Below, in pieces: positions 25,095-33,582 of a stretch of DNA of 64,000 nt. Every line of letters begins with the position of its first letter. The stretch's first letter is position 1. The stretch lies in the NCBI RefSeq assembly GCF_030063355.1, contig NZ_JASISZ010000008.1, forward strand, positions 91,826-155,825. Direction: 5' to 3'. The notes below the pieces were generated by a model. The model was not told the DNA's origin. It saw only the letters and a program-made list of their open reading frames with translations, and did not search any database. This DNA comes from Streptomyces sp. PH10-H1. GTDB lineage: Bacteria > Actinomycetota > Actinomycetes > Streptomycetales > Streptomycetaceae. Both the position numbers and the translations under genes were made by a program.

Positions 25095-25256
25095 TCAGGC
25101 CGTGGGCTCCTCGGCGAACGCGTCGAACTCCCCCGCCTTGACGCCCTTCACGAACGCCTCCCATTTGGCCGGACTGGTGACCGCGACGATCTCCGGCTCA
25201 TCGGTCTCGCGGATGTAGATCATCCCGTCGTCACCGACGGTCGCTTCGAGGGACAC
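25095..25256 (-). CDS. Short DUF397 protein
   Basis: 53 residues, opening VSLEATVGDDGMIYIRETDEP. MIYIRETDEPE and the KWEAFVKGVKAGEFD ending are DUF397 hallmarks. The GTG at 25256 is chosen because GGAAGG lies 6 bases before it. It is shorter than many relatives, which begin with a W-x-KSSYS stretch. DUF397 proteins act as partners of XRE-DUF5753 regulators; a headless one lies 0.9 kb away on the same strand, with the response-regulator fragment in between. Confidence 0.65.
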   Translation of the reverse strand: MSLEATVGDDGMIYIRETDEPEIVAVTSPAKWEAFVKGVKAGEFDAFAEEPTA

Positions 25257-25364
25257 GTGCTGCCTTCCGGTTGTGCTCCACGGACACCGCCATCGTGGTC
25301 CAGATCCCCCACCGGAAGCAACGCCACCCGCTCCGCCCACGAGCCGGCCCGGCCCACTTGTGCT

Positions 25365-25949
25365 CTACCGGCTGCCAGAGCCCGGCGCCCCGTACAGCGG
25401 GAAGCCCTCTGTATCGACGTGCCATTCGCCCACCTGCACCCTCTCACCGAACAGGAACTCGACGCGGGCCGCATACCGCGGACCCTCCGGCGTGGAGCGC
25501 GGCTGGGAAAGGACGAGACCCGTGCCCTTACGGGGGTCTACGAGCAGGTAGAACGGGATGCCCATCACCGCGTAGTCGCGGGTCTTGCCCTCATAGTCGT
25601 TCTCGGGATTCGACTTCGACACGACTTCCACGACCGCCGTCACATCTGCGGGGTCGACGGTGTCGCCGTCCTCATCAAGGACATCCAGGGGGAGGATCGT
25701 GATGTCCGGACGGCGCAGCGCCCCTGCCCCGCGCGGGTCCTCGATCTCGGCACCGGACTGTGCGATCACTCGCGGGGTCGTGCCCCTGAGCTGGTCGTTG
25801 AGCTGGTCAGCGATCTGAAACGCGATGAATTCATGACGCTTCGCCGGGCTCATTATCATGATGATCTCGCCGCCGCTGATCTCAACGGCCCAGGCTTCCG
25901 GCCTGGCGGACAGCTCATCGGCAATGAGGCGCATGCGTGCGTATTCCAC
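25365..25949 (-). CDS. Uma2 (DUF820) family putative endonuclease
   Basis: 194 residues. Restriction-endonuclease-like fold: the N-terminal helix pair and EISGGEIIMI strand precede RRPDITILPLDVL, VTAVVEVVSKSNPENDYEGK and YAVMGIPFYLLVDP. The PD ... EVVSKS pattern with the downstream Lys (EGKTRDY) matches the PD-(D/E)xK-like site of Uma2 proteins. The family is abundant in Streptomyces and cyanobacteria and its cellular role is unsettled. It is the − strand gene nearest the DUF397 gene and probably co-transcribed with it. Confidence 0.85.
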   Translation of the reverse strand: MEYARMRLIADELSARPEAWAVEISGGEIIMIMSPAKRHEFIAFQIADQLNDQLRGTTPRVIAQSGAEIEDPRGAGALRRPDITILPLDVLDEDGDTVDPADVTAVVEVVSKSNPENDYEGKTRDYAVMGIPFYLLVDPRKGTGLVLSQPRSTPEGPRYAARVEFLFGERVQVGEWHVDTEGFPLYGAPGSGSR

Positions 25950-26019
25950 GGCGGTACCTCCAGCGGTGTTCCCTCGGCCACTCCCAGCCTATTCGCTGTC
26001 GGCCCGGAACACGCGCTCA

Positions 26020-26053
26020 TGGGCTCCGCTCCACCCGTGCGGGGCGGAGCCCA
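26020..26053 (-). terminator. Hairpin after icmA
   Basis: TGGGCTCCGC (26020-26029) pairs with GCGGAGCCCA (26044-26053) around a 14-base loop, 10 bases past the icmA stop. Confidence 0.7.
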
Positions 26054-26063
26054 CGATTCCGGG

Positions 26064-27764
26064 TCAGAAGCGGGCCGGCTCGGTGTACGTCCCCCACTCG
26101 TCGCGCAGGATGCCGCAGATCTCGCCGAGGGTGGCCTCGGCGCGGGCCGCGTCGAGCATCGGGACGATCATGTTCGAGCCGTCGCGGGCGGCGGCGAGCA
26201 TCGCGGCGAGGGCCGACTGGACGGCGCTGTCGTCGCGGGCGGCCTTGCGGGCGGCCAGCACGCGCACCTGCTCGCGCTCGACCTCGTGGCTGACGCGGAG
26301 GATCTCCAGGTCGCCGGTGACCGAGCCGTGGTGGCAGTTGACGCCCACGACGCGCTTCTCGCCCTTCTCCAGGGCGCGCTGGTACTGGAAGGCCGACTCG
26401 GCGGTCTCGCCGGTGAAGTAGCCGTCCTCGATGCCGCGCAGGATGCCGCTGGTGATCGGGCCGACGGAGTGGTTTCCGCTGGGCACTGCCTTCGCGCCGA
26501 GCGCCCGGATCTTGTCGAAGATCTTCTCGGCGTCGGCCTCGATGCGGTCGGTGAGGGCCTCGACATACCAGGAGCCGCCGAGCGGGTCGGCGACATTCGC
26601 GACGCCGGTCTCCTCCATCAGCACCTGCTGGGTGCGCAGCGCGATCTCGGCGGCCTGCTCGCTCGGCAGCGCGAGGGTCTCGTCGAGGGCGTTGGTGTGC
26701 AGGGAGTTGGTGCCGCCCAGCACTGCGGCCAGCGCCTCGACGGCGGTGCGCACCACATTGTTGTACGGCTGCTGGGCGGTGAGGGAGACCCCCGCGGTCT
26801 GGGTGTGGAACCGCAGCCACTGCGCCTTGTCGGTCTTCGCGCCGTACACATCGCGCATCCAGCGCGCCCAGATCCGGCGGGCGGCACGGAACTTGGCGAT
26901 CTCCTCGAAGAAGTCGAGGTGGGCGTCGAAGAAGAAGGACAGCCCGGGAGCGAAGGCGTCGACGTCCATGCCGCGCGACAGGCCCAGCTCCACATACCCG
27001 AAGCCGTCGGCGAGGGTGTACGCGAGCTCCTGCGCGGCCGTGGAACCGGCCTCGCGGATGTGGTAGCCGGAGACGGAGAGCGGCTTGTACGCGGGGATGC
27101 CCGTCGCGCAGTGCTCCATGAGGTCGCCGATGAGGCGCAGATGGGGCTCGGGGGAGAAGAGCCACTCCTTCTGCGCGATGTACTCCTTGAAGATGTCGGT
27201 CTGCAGCGTGCCGTTCAGGAGCGCCGGGTCGACGCCCTGCCGCTCGGCGGCGACCAGGTACATGCAGAAGACGGGGACGGCCGGGCCGGAGATCGTCATG
27301 GAGGTGGTGACATCGCCGAGCGGGATGCCTGCGAAGAGGACCTCCATGTCGGCGGCCGAGTCGATGGCGACGCCGCAGTGGCCGACCTCGCCGAGGGCCA
27401 TGCTGTCGTCGGAGTCACGGCCCATGAGGGTCGGCATGTCGAAGGCGACGGAGAGGCCGCCGCCGCCGGCCTCCAGGATCATCTTGTAGCGCTCGTTGGT
27501 CTGCTCGGCGTTCCCGAAGCCGGCGAACTGCCGGATCGTCCAGGTCCTGCCCCGGTAGCCGGTCGGGTGGAGGCCCCGGGTGAACGGGTACTCGCCCGGC
27601 CAGCCGATCCGCTCGAAGCCTTCCACGGTGTCACCGGGGGCGGGTCCGTACACGGGCTCCACCGGATCCCCGGAGAGTGTGGTGAAGTCCGCGTCCCGCT
27701 TACGAGCCGCGTCGTACCGGGCCTGCCAGCGCTGGCGGCCCTCTTCGATGCCTTCGGCGTCCAT
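26064..27764 (-). CDS. icmA: Isobutyryl-CoA mutase large (catalytic) subunit
   Basis: 566 residues, the length of IcmA. It is a TIM-barrel methylmalonyl-CoA-mutase-family protein without the C-terminal B12 domain, which a separate IcmB would supply. The substrate-pocket residues are those reported for isobutyryl-CoA mutase: Phe80 in TIRQFAGFG (Tyr in methylmalonyl-CoA mutase) and Gln198 in KEYIAQKEW (Arg in methylmalonyl-CoA mutase). It interconverts isobutyryl-CoA and n-butyryl-CoA, supplying butyrate-type units to metabolism and polyketides. No icmB is in the window. A perfect 24-bp palindrome lies 8-31 bases upstream and no ribosome site is visible, so the mRNA may be leaderless and repressed. 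Confidence 0.9.
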   Translation of the reverse strand: MDAEGIEEGRQRWQARYDAARKRDADFTTLSGDPVEPVYGPAPGDTVEGFERIGWPGEYPFTRGLHPTGYRGRTWTIRQFAGFGNAEQTNERYKMILEAGGGGLSVAFDMPTLMGRDSDDSMALGEVGHCGVAIDSAADMEVLFAGIPLGDVTTSMTISGPAVPVFCMYLVAAERQGVDPALLNGTLQTDIFKEYIAQKEWLFSPEPHLRLIGDLMEHCATGIPAYKPLSVSGYHIREAGSTAAQELAYTLADGFGYVELGLSRGMDVDAFAPGLSFFFDAHLDFFEEIAKFRAARRIWARWMRDVYGAKTDKAQWLRFHTQTAGVSLTAQQPYNNVVRTAVEALAAVLGGTNSLHTNALDETLALPSEQAAEIALRTQQVLMEETGVANVADPLGGSWYVEALTDRIEADAEKIFDKIRALGAKAVPSGNHSVGPITSGILRGIEDGYFTGETAESAFQYQRALEKGEKRVVGVNCHHGSVTGDLEILRVSHEVEREQVRVLAARKAARDDSAVQSALAAMLAAARDGSNMIVPMLDAARAEATLGEICGILRDEWGTYTEPARF

Positions 27765-27771
27765 ACCCCGA

Positions 27772-27795
27772 ATTTACTAGGACGTCCTAGTAAAT
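27772..27795. promoter_or_regulatory. Perfect 24-bp palindrome upstream of icmA
   Basis: ATTTACTAGGAC (27772-27783) is followed immediately by its exact complement GTCCTAGTAAAT (27784-27795). It ends 7 bases before the icmA ATG on the − strand. Its position fits an operator overlapping the −10/start region. TetR/MarR-type repressors commonly bind such sites; the binding protein is not identified. Confidence 0.8.
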
Positions 27796-27806
27796 GTCGA
27801 TGGCAA

Positions 27807-27834
27807 ACCGCCCGCCCTTACCCGGACGGGCGGT
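27807..27834 (-). terminator. Hairpin after DUF3817 gene
   Basis: ACCGCCCG (27807-27814) pairs with CGGGCGGT (27827-27834), 9 bases past the DUF3817 stop and just upstream of the icmA palindrome. Confidence 0.6.
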
Positions 27835-27842
27835 GCGATGCG

Positions 27843-28181
27843 TCACGCCTGGGCGGGCTCCCGGTCGGCGGGGACGACCAGCGGGGCCACCTCGCGCGAG
27901 ACCTTGCGCTCGACGAAGAACGCCGCGGTCGGGATCGTACCGGCCAGCAGCACCCAGATCTGCTTGCCGATCGGCCACTTCGCCTTGGACCCCAGGTCGA
28001 AGGCGCAGACCAGGTACACGACGTACAGCCAGCCGTGCGCGATACCCACCATGCTGACGAAGCCCGCGGCCCCGTTCAGGTCCAGCAGGTACTTCGCGAT
28101 CACGCCAAGGGTGAGGAGGACCAGCAGGACACCCGTCACATAGGCCATCACGCGGTAGCGGGTCAGCACACTCTGCTTCAT
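27843..28181 (-). CDS. DUF3817 membrane protein
   Basis: 112 residues with three hydrophobic segments (MAYVTGVLLVLLTLGVIAKY; GFVSMVGIAHGWLYVVYLVC; IWVLLAGTIPTAAFFVERK). The AHGWLYVVY and PTAAFFVERK stretches are DUF3817 hallmarks. Function unknown, conserved across actinobacteria. It sits 33 bases downstream of the MarR gene on the same strand, probably one operon. A second DUF3817 protein occurs at 39678-40019. Confidence 0.88.
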   Translation of the reverse strand: MKQSVLTRYRVMAYVTGVLLVLLTLGVIAKYLLDLNGAAGFVSMVGIAHGWLYVVYLVCAFDLGSKAKWPIGKQIWVLLAGTIPTAAFFVERKVSREVAPLVVPADREPAQA

Positions 28182-28214
28182 GGCATTGAGCGTAACCGGT
28201 GCGAATCCGGCGGC

Positions 28215-28727
28215 TTAACGCCCCTCCTCGAAGTCGCCCGCAGCTATGCGCAGCGGGCGCAGCAGGGCGAAGATCTCCGCGCACTCCTCGGAGTCGTAGA
28301 CGCTCAGGCCGAAGTCCATCGCCATGAGGTCCCGGGTGGCCGCGTCCACGACCTCGCGGCCCTTGTCGGTGATGGAGGCGAGGGTGCCGCGCCCGTCGTT
28401 CGGGTTGGGGCGCTTGGCGACCAGGCCGGAGCCGACGAGGCGGTCCACGGTGTTGGTGACCGAGGTGGGGTGCACCATCAGCCGCTCGCCGATCTTGGAC
28501 ATCGGCAGCTCACCGGCCTTGCTGAAGGTGAGCAGCACCAGCGCCTCGTACCGGGCGAAGGTCAGCCCGTACGGCTTGACGACGGCGTCGACCTGGCCCA
28601 GCAGGATCTGCTGCGCCCGCATGATCGAGGTGATGGCGCCCATCGACGGAACGCGTCCCCAGCGCTGGGTCCACAGCTCGTCGGCGCGGGCGATGGGGTC
28701 GAAGGGCAGGCTCAGGGGCTTCGGCAC
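28215..28727 (-). CDS. MarR-family regulator
   Basis: 170 residues. A winged HTH lies about 60-130 (YEALVLLTFSKAGELPMSKI, GERLMVHPTSVTNTVDRL), with the wing DGRGTLASITDKG. A GATTG-TCTCGT-CAATC repeat (28764-28779) 37 bases upstream is a plausible autoregulatory site. It is followed by DUF3817 and then icmA, so it could also sense acyl-CoA or aromatic ligands relevant to icmA; this is inference from neighbourhood only. Confidence 0.9.
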   Translation of the reverse strand: MPKPLSLPFDPIARADELWTQRWGRVPSMGAITSIMRAQQILLGQVDAVVKPYGLTFARYEALVLLTFSKAGELPMSKIGERLMVHPTSVTNTVDRLVGSGLVAKRPNPNDGRGTLASITDKGREVVDAATRDLMAMDFGLSVYDSEECAEIFALLRPLRIAAGDFEEGR

Positions 28728-28763
28728 GCCACCGAGCCTACCCGTCGGTCACATAGTGGGAGA

Positions 28764-28779
28764 GATTGTCTCGTCAATC
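28764..28779. promoter_or_regulatory. Inverted repeat upstream of MarR gene
   Basis: GATTG (28764-28768) and CAATC (28775-28779) with a 6-base spacer. The ATTG...CAAT core is typical of MarR operators. Confidence 0.4.
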
Positions 28780-28815
28780 GAAACCGGAGGCACTCGGGCC
28801 GGTTCCGGAACGGGT

Positions 28816-30078
28816 TCAGGACAGCGCGCTGAGCTTCGCCCACGCCTCCGGGGTGAGGTTCCAGTCGCCGTAACCGTTGCCCTTGTCGACGGTGGCGCGG
28901 GTCGATCCGGTGACCTCGACGACGTCACCGCGGACGGCCTTGTCGAAGAACCACTTGGCGTCGGCGTCGGACATCCCGACGCAGCCGTGGCTGGTGTTGG
29001 CCTTGCCCATGTTGGCGTCGTTCCACGGGGCCGCGTGCACGAAGGTGCCCGAGGTCGTCAGATGGACCGCCATCTTGACGTCCTTGTCGTAGAAGTCCGC
29101 CGCGTCCTTGTTGGTGGCGATGCCCACGGACGTCGACGTCATGTGGATGGTGGACTCCTTGCTGATCACCGTCATGCGGCCGTTCCAGGTCGGGAAGTCG
29201 CTCTTGCCGGCCGAGATCAGGATGGTCTTGACGGTCTTGCCGTCCTCCGTGACCGTCATCTTCTTGGCGCCGATGTCGACCTTGGAGACCCGGGCCGTGC
29301 CGATCGTGAAGGTGGAGTTGACGTCGCGGCGCAGGTAGCGGCCGCTGCCGGTGTCGAGGCCGCTGAGCTTGGCCGTCATGGTGACCTTGGTGCCCGTGGT
29401 CCAGTACGTGGCCGGGCGCCAGTCGACGCGCTGGGTGCCGGTCAGCGGATCGGTGATCCAGCCCCAGCTGCCCTGCACGGCGGGCGTCGTCGTCACGGAC
29501 AGCTGCTTCTCGACGGCGGCCCGGTTGGTGACCGGCTTGTCGAAGGCGATGGAGACCGGCTGGCCCACGCCGACGACCGCGCTGCCCACCGGGGTGATGG
29601 TGACGCCGTTGGTCTTGGCGGCGGCCAGCGTGGTGAAGGTGCTGGTCTGGTCCTTCTTGGCACCGGAGGCGTCGGCCGCGCTGATCTTCACCGTGTAGGC
29701 GGTGCCGGGGGTCATCGTGCGGTCGGACTGCCAGGTGTGCTTGGCGGCGTCGAGCTTGCCGGTGACCTCGACCGCCTCGACACCGTCACTGCTCTTGGCC
29801 GCGGCGGTGACGGTCACCGCGGCGAGGGTGCCCTCGGTCAGTGACACCTTCACCGGGCTGCCGGGATCGACCCCGGTCTTTCCATTGGCCGGCGTCACGG
29901 TGACCGGCACGGCGGCGGTGGAGGCGGCCGGTCCCTTGCCGTCGCCGCCCTTGGCGCTGCCACCACCACCGCCGCAGGCGGTCAGCGCGACGGCGAGCAG
30001 GGCCGGCACGGCGAGGGCGCGCATACGGGCGAAAGGTATGCGGGAAGTACGTATGGGTGTCACAGCAAATGTCCTCAT
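28816..30078 (-). CDS. L,D-transpeptidase lipoprotein (LdtMt2-like)
   Basis: 420 residues. The lipobox ends in LTAC (Cys35) after a long Arg-containing n-region. Two Ig-like domains (about 60-270) precede a YkuD catalytic domain with the active-site stretch NTSHGCVGMSD: His364 and nucleophile Cys366. It makes 3-3 crosslinks in peptidoglycan outside the membrane. The ATG at 30078 overlaps the upstream stop as TGATG, supporting this start over Met19. It is the third gene of a sigma/anti-sigma-type operon, suggesting induction by envelope stress. Confidence 0.92.
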   Translation of the reverse strand: MRTFAVTPIRTSRIPFARMRALAVPALLAVALTACGGGGGSAKGGDGKGPAASTAAVPVTVTPANGKTGVDPGSPVKVSLTEGTLAAVTVTAAAKSSDGVEAVEVTGKLDAAKHTWQSDRTMTPGTAYTVKISAADASGAKKDQTSTFTTLAAAKTNGVTITPVGSAVVGVGQPVSIAFDKPVTNRAAVEKQLSVTTTPAVQGSWGWITDPLTGTQRVDWRPATYWTTGTKVTMTAKLSGLDTGSGRYLRRDVNSTFTIGTARVSKVDIGAKKMTVTEDGKTVKTILISAGKSDFPTWNGRMTVISKESTIHMTSTSVGIATNKDAADFYDKDVKMAVHLTTSGTFVHAAPWNDANMGKANTSHGCVGMSDADAKWFFDKAVRGDVVEVTGSTRATVDKGNGYGDWNLTPEAWAKLSALS

Positions 30079-30980
30079 CAGCAGCGGTCAAAGGAAGTCG
30101 GGTGGGAATAGGGCGTCGGGAAGATCGAATCGGGGTGCTGGACCGGCTGGGAGCCCGAGCCGGACCAGGAGCCCGCGGGCGGCGCGGTGACCGCGGGGGG
30201 CGTCTGCGTACCGGTCGCGTCCGACCGCGCCGCGGAGGGCGCCAGCCGGTCGAGGGAGCGCGTGATGCACTGCACGGGCACCATGTCGGGGAACGGCAGT
30301 TTCCCGGCCGTGGACTCCGGCAGGACCACGTGGAGCACCGTCGCATACCGGCCCGCGGCCGCCAGCCACAGGTCGCTCACCTGGCCGCCCTCGGACGTGG
30401 ACCCGTAGCCGCGAAGTCCGGTCGACATCTCCGACCCGCCCTTCCTGTCCCAATGTGTCGCAATGAGTCCGCATTTGCCCAATTGATCGGCCATGCGGGC
30501 CACTCCCTTGGCGGCCGCCGCTTCATCCCCGAAATCGTAGATGGCGTAGCGCGCGTTGCTGTTCTGGTTCCCCTGATACGAACGGACAGTCGCCGCGGCC
30601 GGATCGTACAGCGCCGCATCGCACTTCATGAGCGGGATCTTCAGGGCGAGATCGATCGAAACCGTCCGCCACTTCCAGAACGACTCCCAGGGCAGAGCGC
30701 TCGGCGGCAGCAGTTCCCCCGACAGCGGCCCGGACGCCAGCGGGTCGGGCGCGGTGGAACCGCCGGCCGGCGATGCCTGCGAGCCGGTGCCCAGCCGGGG
30801 CAGGACCACCCACGAGCCGACCGCCAGCGCGGCGGCGGCCACCACGGCCACCGCGCCCACCCGGCGCCGGGCGCGGCGGCGCTCCCCGCGCCGGCGGACG
30901 TCCGCCGACGCGGCGAGGACGATCAGCGGCTCGGTGTCGCGGGCCAGGTCCCGCAGGCGGTCGTCGAGCGGGTCAGCCAT
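30078..30980 (-). CDS. Membrane protein encoded with a sigma factor (probable anti-sigma/regulatory)
   Basis: 300 residues: an Asp/Arg-rich cytoplasmic lead (1-40), a single membrane segment (about 41-62, VGAVAVVAAAALAVGSWVV), then a roughly 220-residue extracytoplasmic domain with Cys residues and no named family. The architecture (short cytoplasmic domain, one TM) and its 8-base overlap with the sigma gene suggest a partner that restrains or modulates the sigma factor. No zinc-type HxxxCxxC motif is visible, so an anti-sigma role is inference. Confidence 0.7.
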   Translation of the reverse strand: MADPLDDRLRDLARDTEPLIVLAASADVRRRGERRRARRRVGAVAVVAAAALAVGSWVVLPRLGTGSQASPAGGSTAPDPLASGPLSGELLPPSALPWESFWKWRTVSIDLALKIPLMKCDAALYDPAAATVRSYQGNQNSNARYAIYDFGDEAAAAKGVARMADQLGKCGLIATHWDRKGGSEMSTGLRGYGSTSEGGQVSDLWLAAAGRYATVLHVVLPESTAGKLPFPDMVPVQCITRSLDRLAPSAARSDATGTQTPPAVTAPPAGSWSGSGSQPVQHPDSIFPTPYSHPTSFDRC

Positions 30981-31482
30981 GGAGGGGCACCTCCTCTTCC
31001 TCTGTCAGGTGGGCGCCGAGCGCCTTGCGTGCGCGGCTGAGCCGGGTTCGTACCGCCGCGTTGGACACGCCGGTCTCCCGGGCGACCTCCTCGACCGGCA
31101 GGTCCATCAGATGGTGCAGCACCACGGCCGTCCGCTGGTCCTCGCCCAGCTCGCGCAGGGCGGCCACCAGCGCGACCCGGTCGGGAGCCAGGGCCAGCGC
31201 GTCCGACGGCACGCCGTACCTGAAGTGTGCCCGCACCCTGTTGCGCGTCTTGCGCCACGTGCTCACCGCCAGCCGCAGCGCCACCGTCCGCACCCACGGC
31301 GTCGGATCCCCCTCGGCCGTGAGCCTCCCCCACCGCTGCCACGCGCGGGCATACGCCTCCTGTACGGCGTCCTCGGCCTCACCGAGGTCGCCGGTCACCG
31401 CGTAGACGGCGGCGACCAGCCGTTTCGCGGTGGCGGCGTAGAACTCGTCGAAGTCGTCCTGCGGCGCCGCGTGCGGAATCAC
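30973..31482 (-). CDS. ECF RNA polymerase sigma factor, SigE/SigM-type
   Basis: 169 residues. Region 2 is DDFDEFYAATAKRLVAAVYA and LGEAEDAVQEAYARAWQRW. Region 4 is RELGEDQRTAVVLHHLMDLP and EEVARETGVSNAAVRTRLSR. The GTG start (31482) is fixed by the end of a 13-codon leader frame whose TGA overlaps it (GTGA); that leader carries the strong ribosome site GGGAGGGA. It heads the operon sigma - membrane protein - L,D-transpeptidase, so it is likely an envelope-stress regulator. Alternative upstream starts in frame have no ribosome site. Confidence 0.85.
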   Translation of the reverse strand: MIPHAAPQDDFDEFYAATAKRLVAAVYAVTGDLGEAEDAVQEAYARAWQRWGRLTAEGDPTPWVRTVALRLAVSTWRKTRNRVRAHFRYGVPSDALALAPDRVALVAALRELGEDQRTAVVLHHLMDLPVEEVARETGVSNAAVRTRLSRARKALGAHLTEEEEVPLHG

Positions 31483-31520
31483 ACCCACCCCGAGGGTGCG
31501 TGCGCCGTGCGGATGTTCAT
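31479..31520 (-). CDS. Candidate 13-codon leader peptide coupled to the sigma gene
   Basis: ATG at 31520 with GGGAGGGA immediately upstream opens MNIRTAHAPSGWV and stops at TGA 31479-31481, which overlaps the sigma GTG by 4 bases. The sigma gene itself has no ribosome site, so translation probably depends on terminating here. No attenuator hairpin was identified. Whether the peptide itself matters is unknown. Confidence 0.4.
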   Translation of the reverse strand: MNIRTAHAPSGWV

Positions 31521-31583
31521 GGTCCCTCCCGCTACCTACACGCTCCGCGGGCCCGAAAGGTGACACCGAAATGAGAAAAACTT

Positions 31584-33404
31584 CTACGCCCCGTCCCGCG
31601 CCGGCTGGTGGCCCGGCAGCCGCCGCAGGAGCGGGGCGGCGAGGGCCCGCACCTCGGTCAGCCGCAGCGGTCCCGACAGCGCGAGGACGGAAGCGCCGAG
31701 GGCGGCCCCGCCGAGCAGCAGCCCGGACAGATCCCCGGCGAGGCCGGTGCCGAACAGCCGGCCGCACCCGTACGCGATCCCGTACGCGGCGAGCGCGCCG
31801 GGCAGCCCGGCGGCGGCCAGCCGCAGATGGGTGCCGAGCACCATGGGCCGCCACGTCAGCCGGCGGCGCAGCACCCAGGTCGTGCAGGTGAGCCCGGCGC
31901 AGCAGGCGATCGCGTAGCCGCCCGCCATGCCGGCCACGGCCCAGCGGGCGGGGAGCAGCGCGTAGGACGTGACGGCGAGACCGGCGTTGACCGCGGCGAT
32001 GACGACGTTGAGGAAGAACGGCGTACGGGTGTCGCCGAGCGCGTAGAAGCCGCGGGCCAGCAGGTACTGGCCGGCGAAGGCCGGCAGGCCGAGCGCGAAG
32101 GCCATCAGGATCCAGGCGATGGCCTGCGCGTCCGCGTCGCTGGTGCGGCCGTGCTGGAAGACGACGCCGGTCAGCTGCGGGCCGAGCGCGAGGAAGGCCA
32201 GCACCGCGGGCACGATCGCGGCGGCCGAACCGCGCAGCCCGTACGTGAGGTCGGCGCCGATTCGCGCGTGGTCGCCCTCGGCGGCGGCGCGGCTCATCCG
32301 CGGCAGCAGGGCGGTGACGAGGGAGACCGTGATGATGCCCTGTGGCACGACCCACAGCAGATAGGCGTTGCTGTAGGCGGCGTAGCCGGCGCCCGCCGCG
32401 CTGCCTTCGGCGACGGCGTGGACGCCCGCGGAAGTGGCCAGCCGGGTGACGACCCAGTACGCGATCTGGTTGACGAAGACCAGCAGCAGCGTCCACCCGG
32501 CGGCCCGCAGGGGCTGCATGAGCCCGGACCCGCGCCAGTCGAAACGGGGCCGCCAGCGGAAACCGGCGCCGCGCAGCGCCGGGATCAGCGCCAGGGCTTG
32601 GACGGCGATGCCCGCGGTGCTGCCGAGGCCGATGAGCAGCGCGTCGCCGTCGCTCATGGATCCGGCGGCGGTGGTGTCGTGCGCGACGGCGAGATACAGG
32701 CCGAACACGGCGATGACGACCACGTTGTTGAGCACCGGGGACCACATCATGGCGCCGAACCGGTCGCGGGCGGTGAGGATCTGGCCGAGCAGGGTGAAGA
32801 CGCCGTAGAAGAGGATCTGCGGCAGGCAGTAGCGGGCGAGGGCGATCGTGAGATCGCGCTGGGCGCTGGTGAAGTCCGGCCCGTAGGCGCTGACCAGCCA
32901 GGGCGCGGCGAGGGCGGCGGCGGCCGTGATCACCAGGAGCGCGGCCAGACAGACGGTGAGCAGCCGGTCGGTGTAGGCGGCGCCGCCGTCGCTGTGCTCC
33001 TTGGCGGCGCGCACCAGCTGGGGGACGAACACCGAGTTCAGCGCGCCGCCGATGAGCATGATGTACAGGATGTTCGGGACGGTGTTGGCGACGCTGAACG
33101 CGTCACCGAGCAGCGTGGTGCCGAGCGCGGCGGTGATGATGCCGCTGCGGACGAATCCGGTGGCGCGTGAGGCGAGCGAGCCCAGCGCCATGACGCTGCC
33201 GCTGCGTTTGAGCGAGCCGGCGGTGTCGGCCGGGGCACCGCCCCGCGGCCCCGGCACGGCGGACCCGGCCGTACCGGCGGGCACGGGTGCCACGGCGGGT
33301 GCCACGGATTCCGGCGGGCAGGGGCCGCCGAAGGGGGCGGCCCGCATGCTGTCGGGGCCGCCCGGATCGCCGGTGCCCGCACCCTTGCCCACTGCTGATG
33401 TCAC
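31584..33404 (-). CDS. murJ: MurJ-type lipid II flippase (MviN family)
   Basis: 606 residues. A Gly/Pro-rich cytoplasmic lead (about 1-65) precedes 14 predicted membrane segments, starting SVMALGSLASRATGFVRSGI. The MviN signatures LGDAFSVANTVPNIL and GGALNSVFVPQL are visible, as is the ALGDTRTPFFLNV stretch in TM8-9. It flips the peptidoglycan precursor across the membrane. It is divergent from a FemX-like gene, a cell-wall pairing. Streptomyces carry several MurJ paralogues, so which one acts in bulk synthesis is unclear. Confidence 0.88.
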   Translation of the reverse strand: MTSAVGKGAGTGDPGGPDSMRAAPFGGPCPPESVAPAVAPVPAGTAGSAVPGPRGGAPADTAGSLKRSGSVMALGSLASRATGFVRSGIITAALGTTLLGDAFSVANTVPNILYIMLIGGALNSVFVPQLVRAAKEHSDGGAAYTDRLLTVCLAALLVITAAAALAAPWLVSAYGPDFTSAQRDLTIALARYCLPQILFYGVFTLLGQILTARDRFGAMMWSPVLNNVVVIAVFGLYLAVAHDTTAAGSMSDGDALLIGLGSTAGIAVQALALIPALRGAGFRWRPRFDWRGSGLMQPLRAAGWTLLLVFVNQIAYWVVTRLATSAGVHAVAEGSAAGAGYAAYSNAYLLWVVPQGIITVSLVTALLPRMSRAAAEGDHARIGADLTYGLRGSAAAIVPAVLAFLALGPQLTGVVFQHGRTSDADAQAIAWILMAFALGLPAFAGQYLLARGFYALGDTRTPFFLNVVIAAVNAGLAVTSYALLPARWAVAGMAGGYAIACCAGLTCTTWVLRRRLTWRPMVLGTHLRLAAAGLPGALAAYGIAYGCGRLFGTGLAGDLSGLLLGGAALGASVLALSGPLRLTEVRALAAPLLRRLPGHQPARDGA

Positions 33405-33582
33405 CCGTTGTGCTCCCGAGCCGGGCGCGGCCGGCGGCCGCGCAGACGCGAAGTCTGCCCGCCGCGGAGCCCCTTGGGAAACCGGGCTGCGTTGTCGTGA
33501 ACATCTCTGTCACATCGCGGGCCGCTGGGGCGTGAGACAGGTGAGCGGGCCATCAGGCCCCCCGCACCGTGGAGGACGAGCC

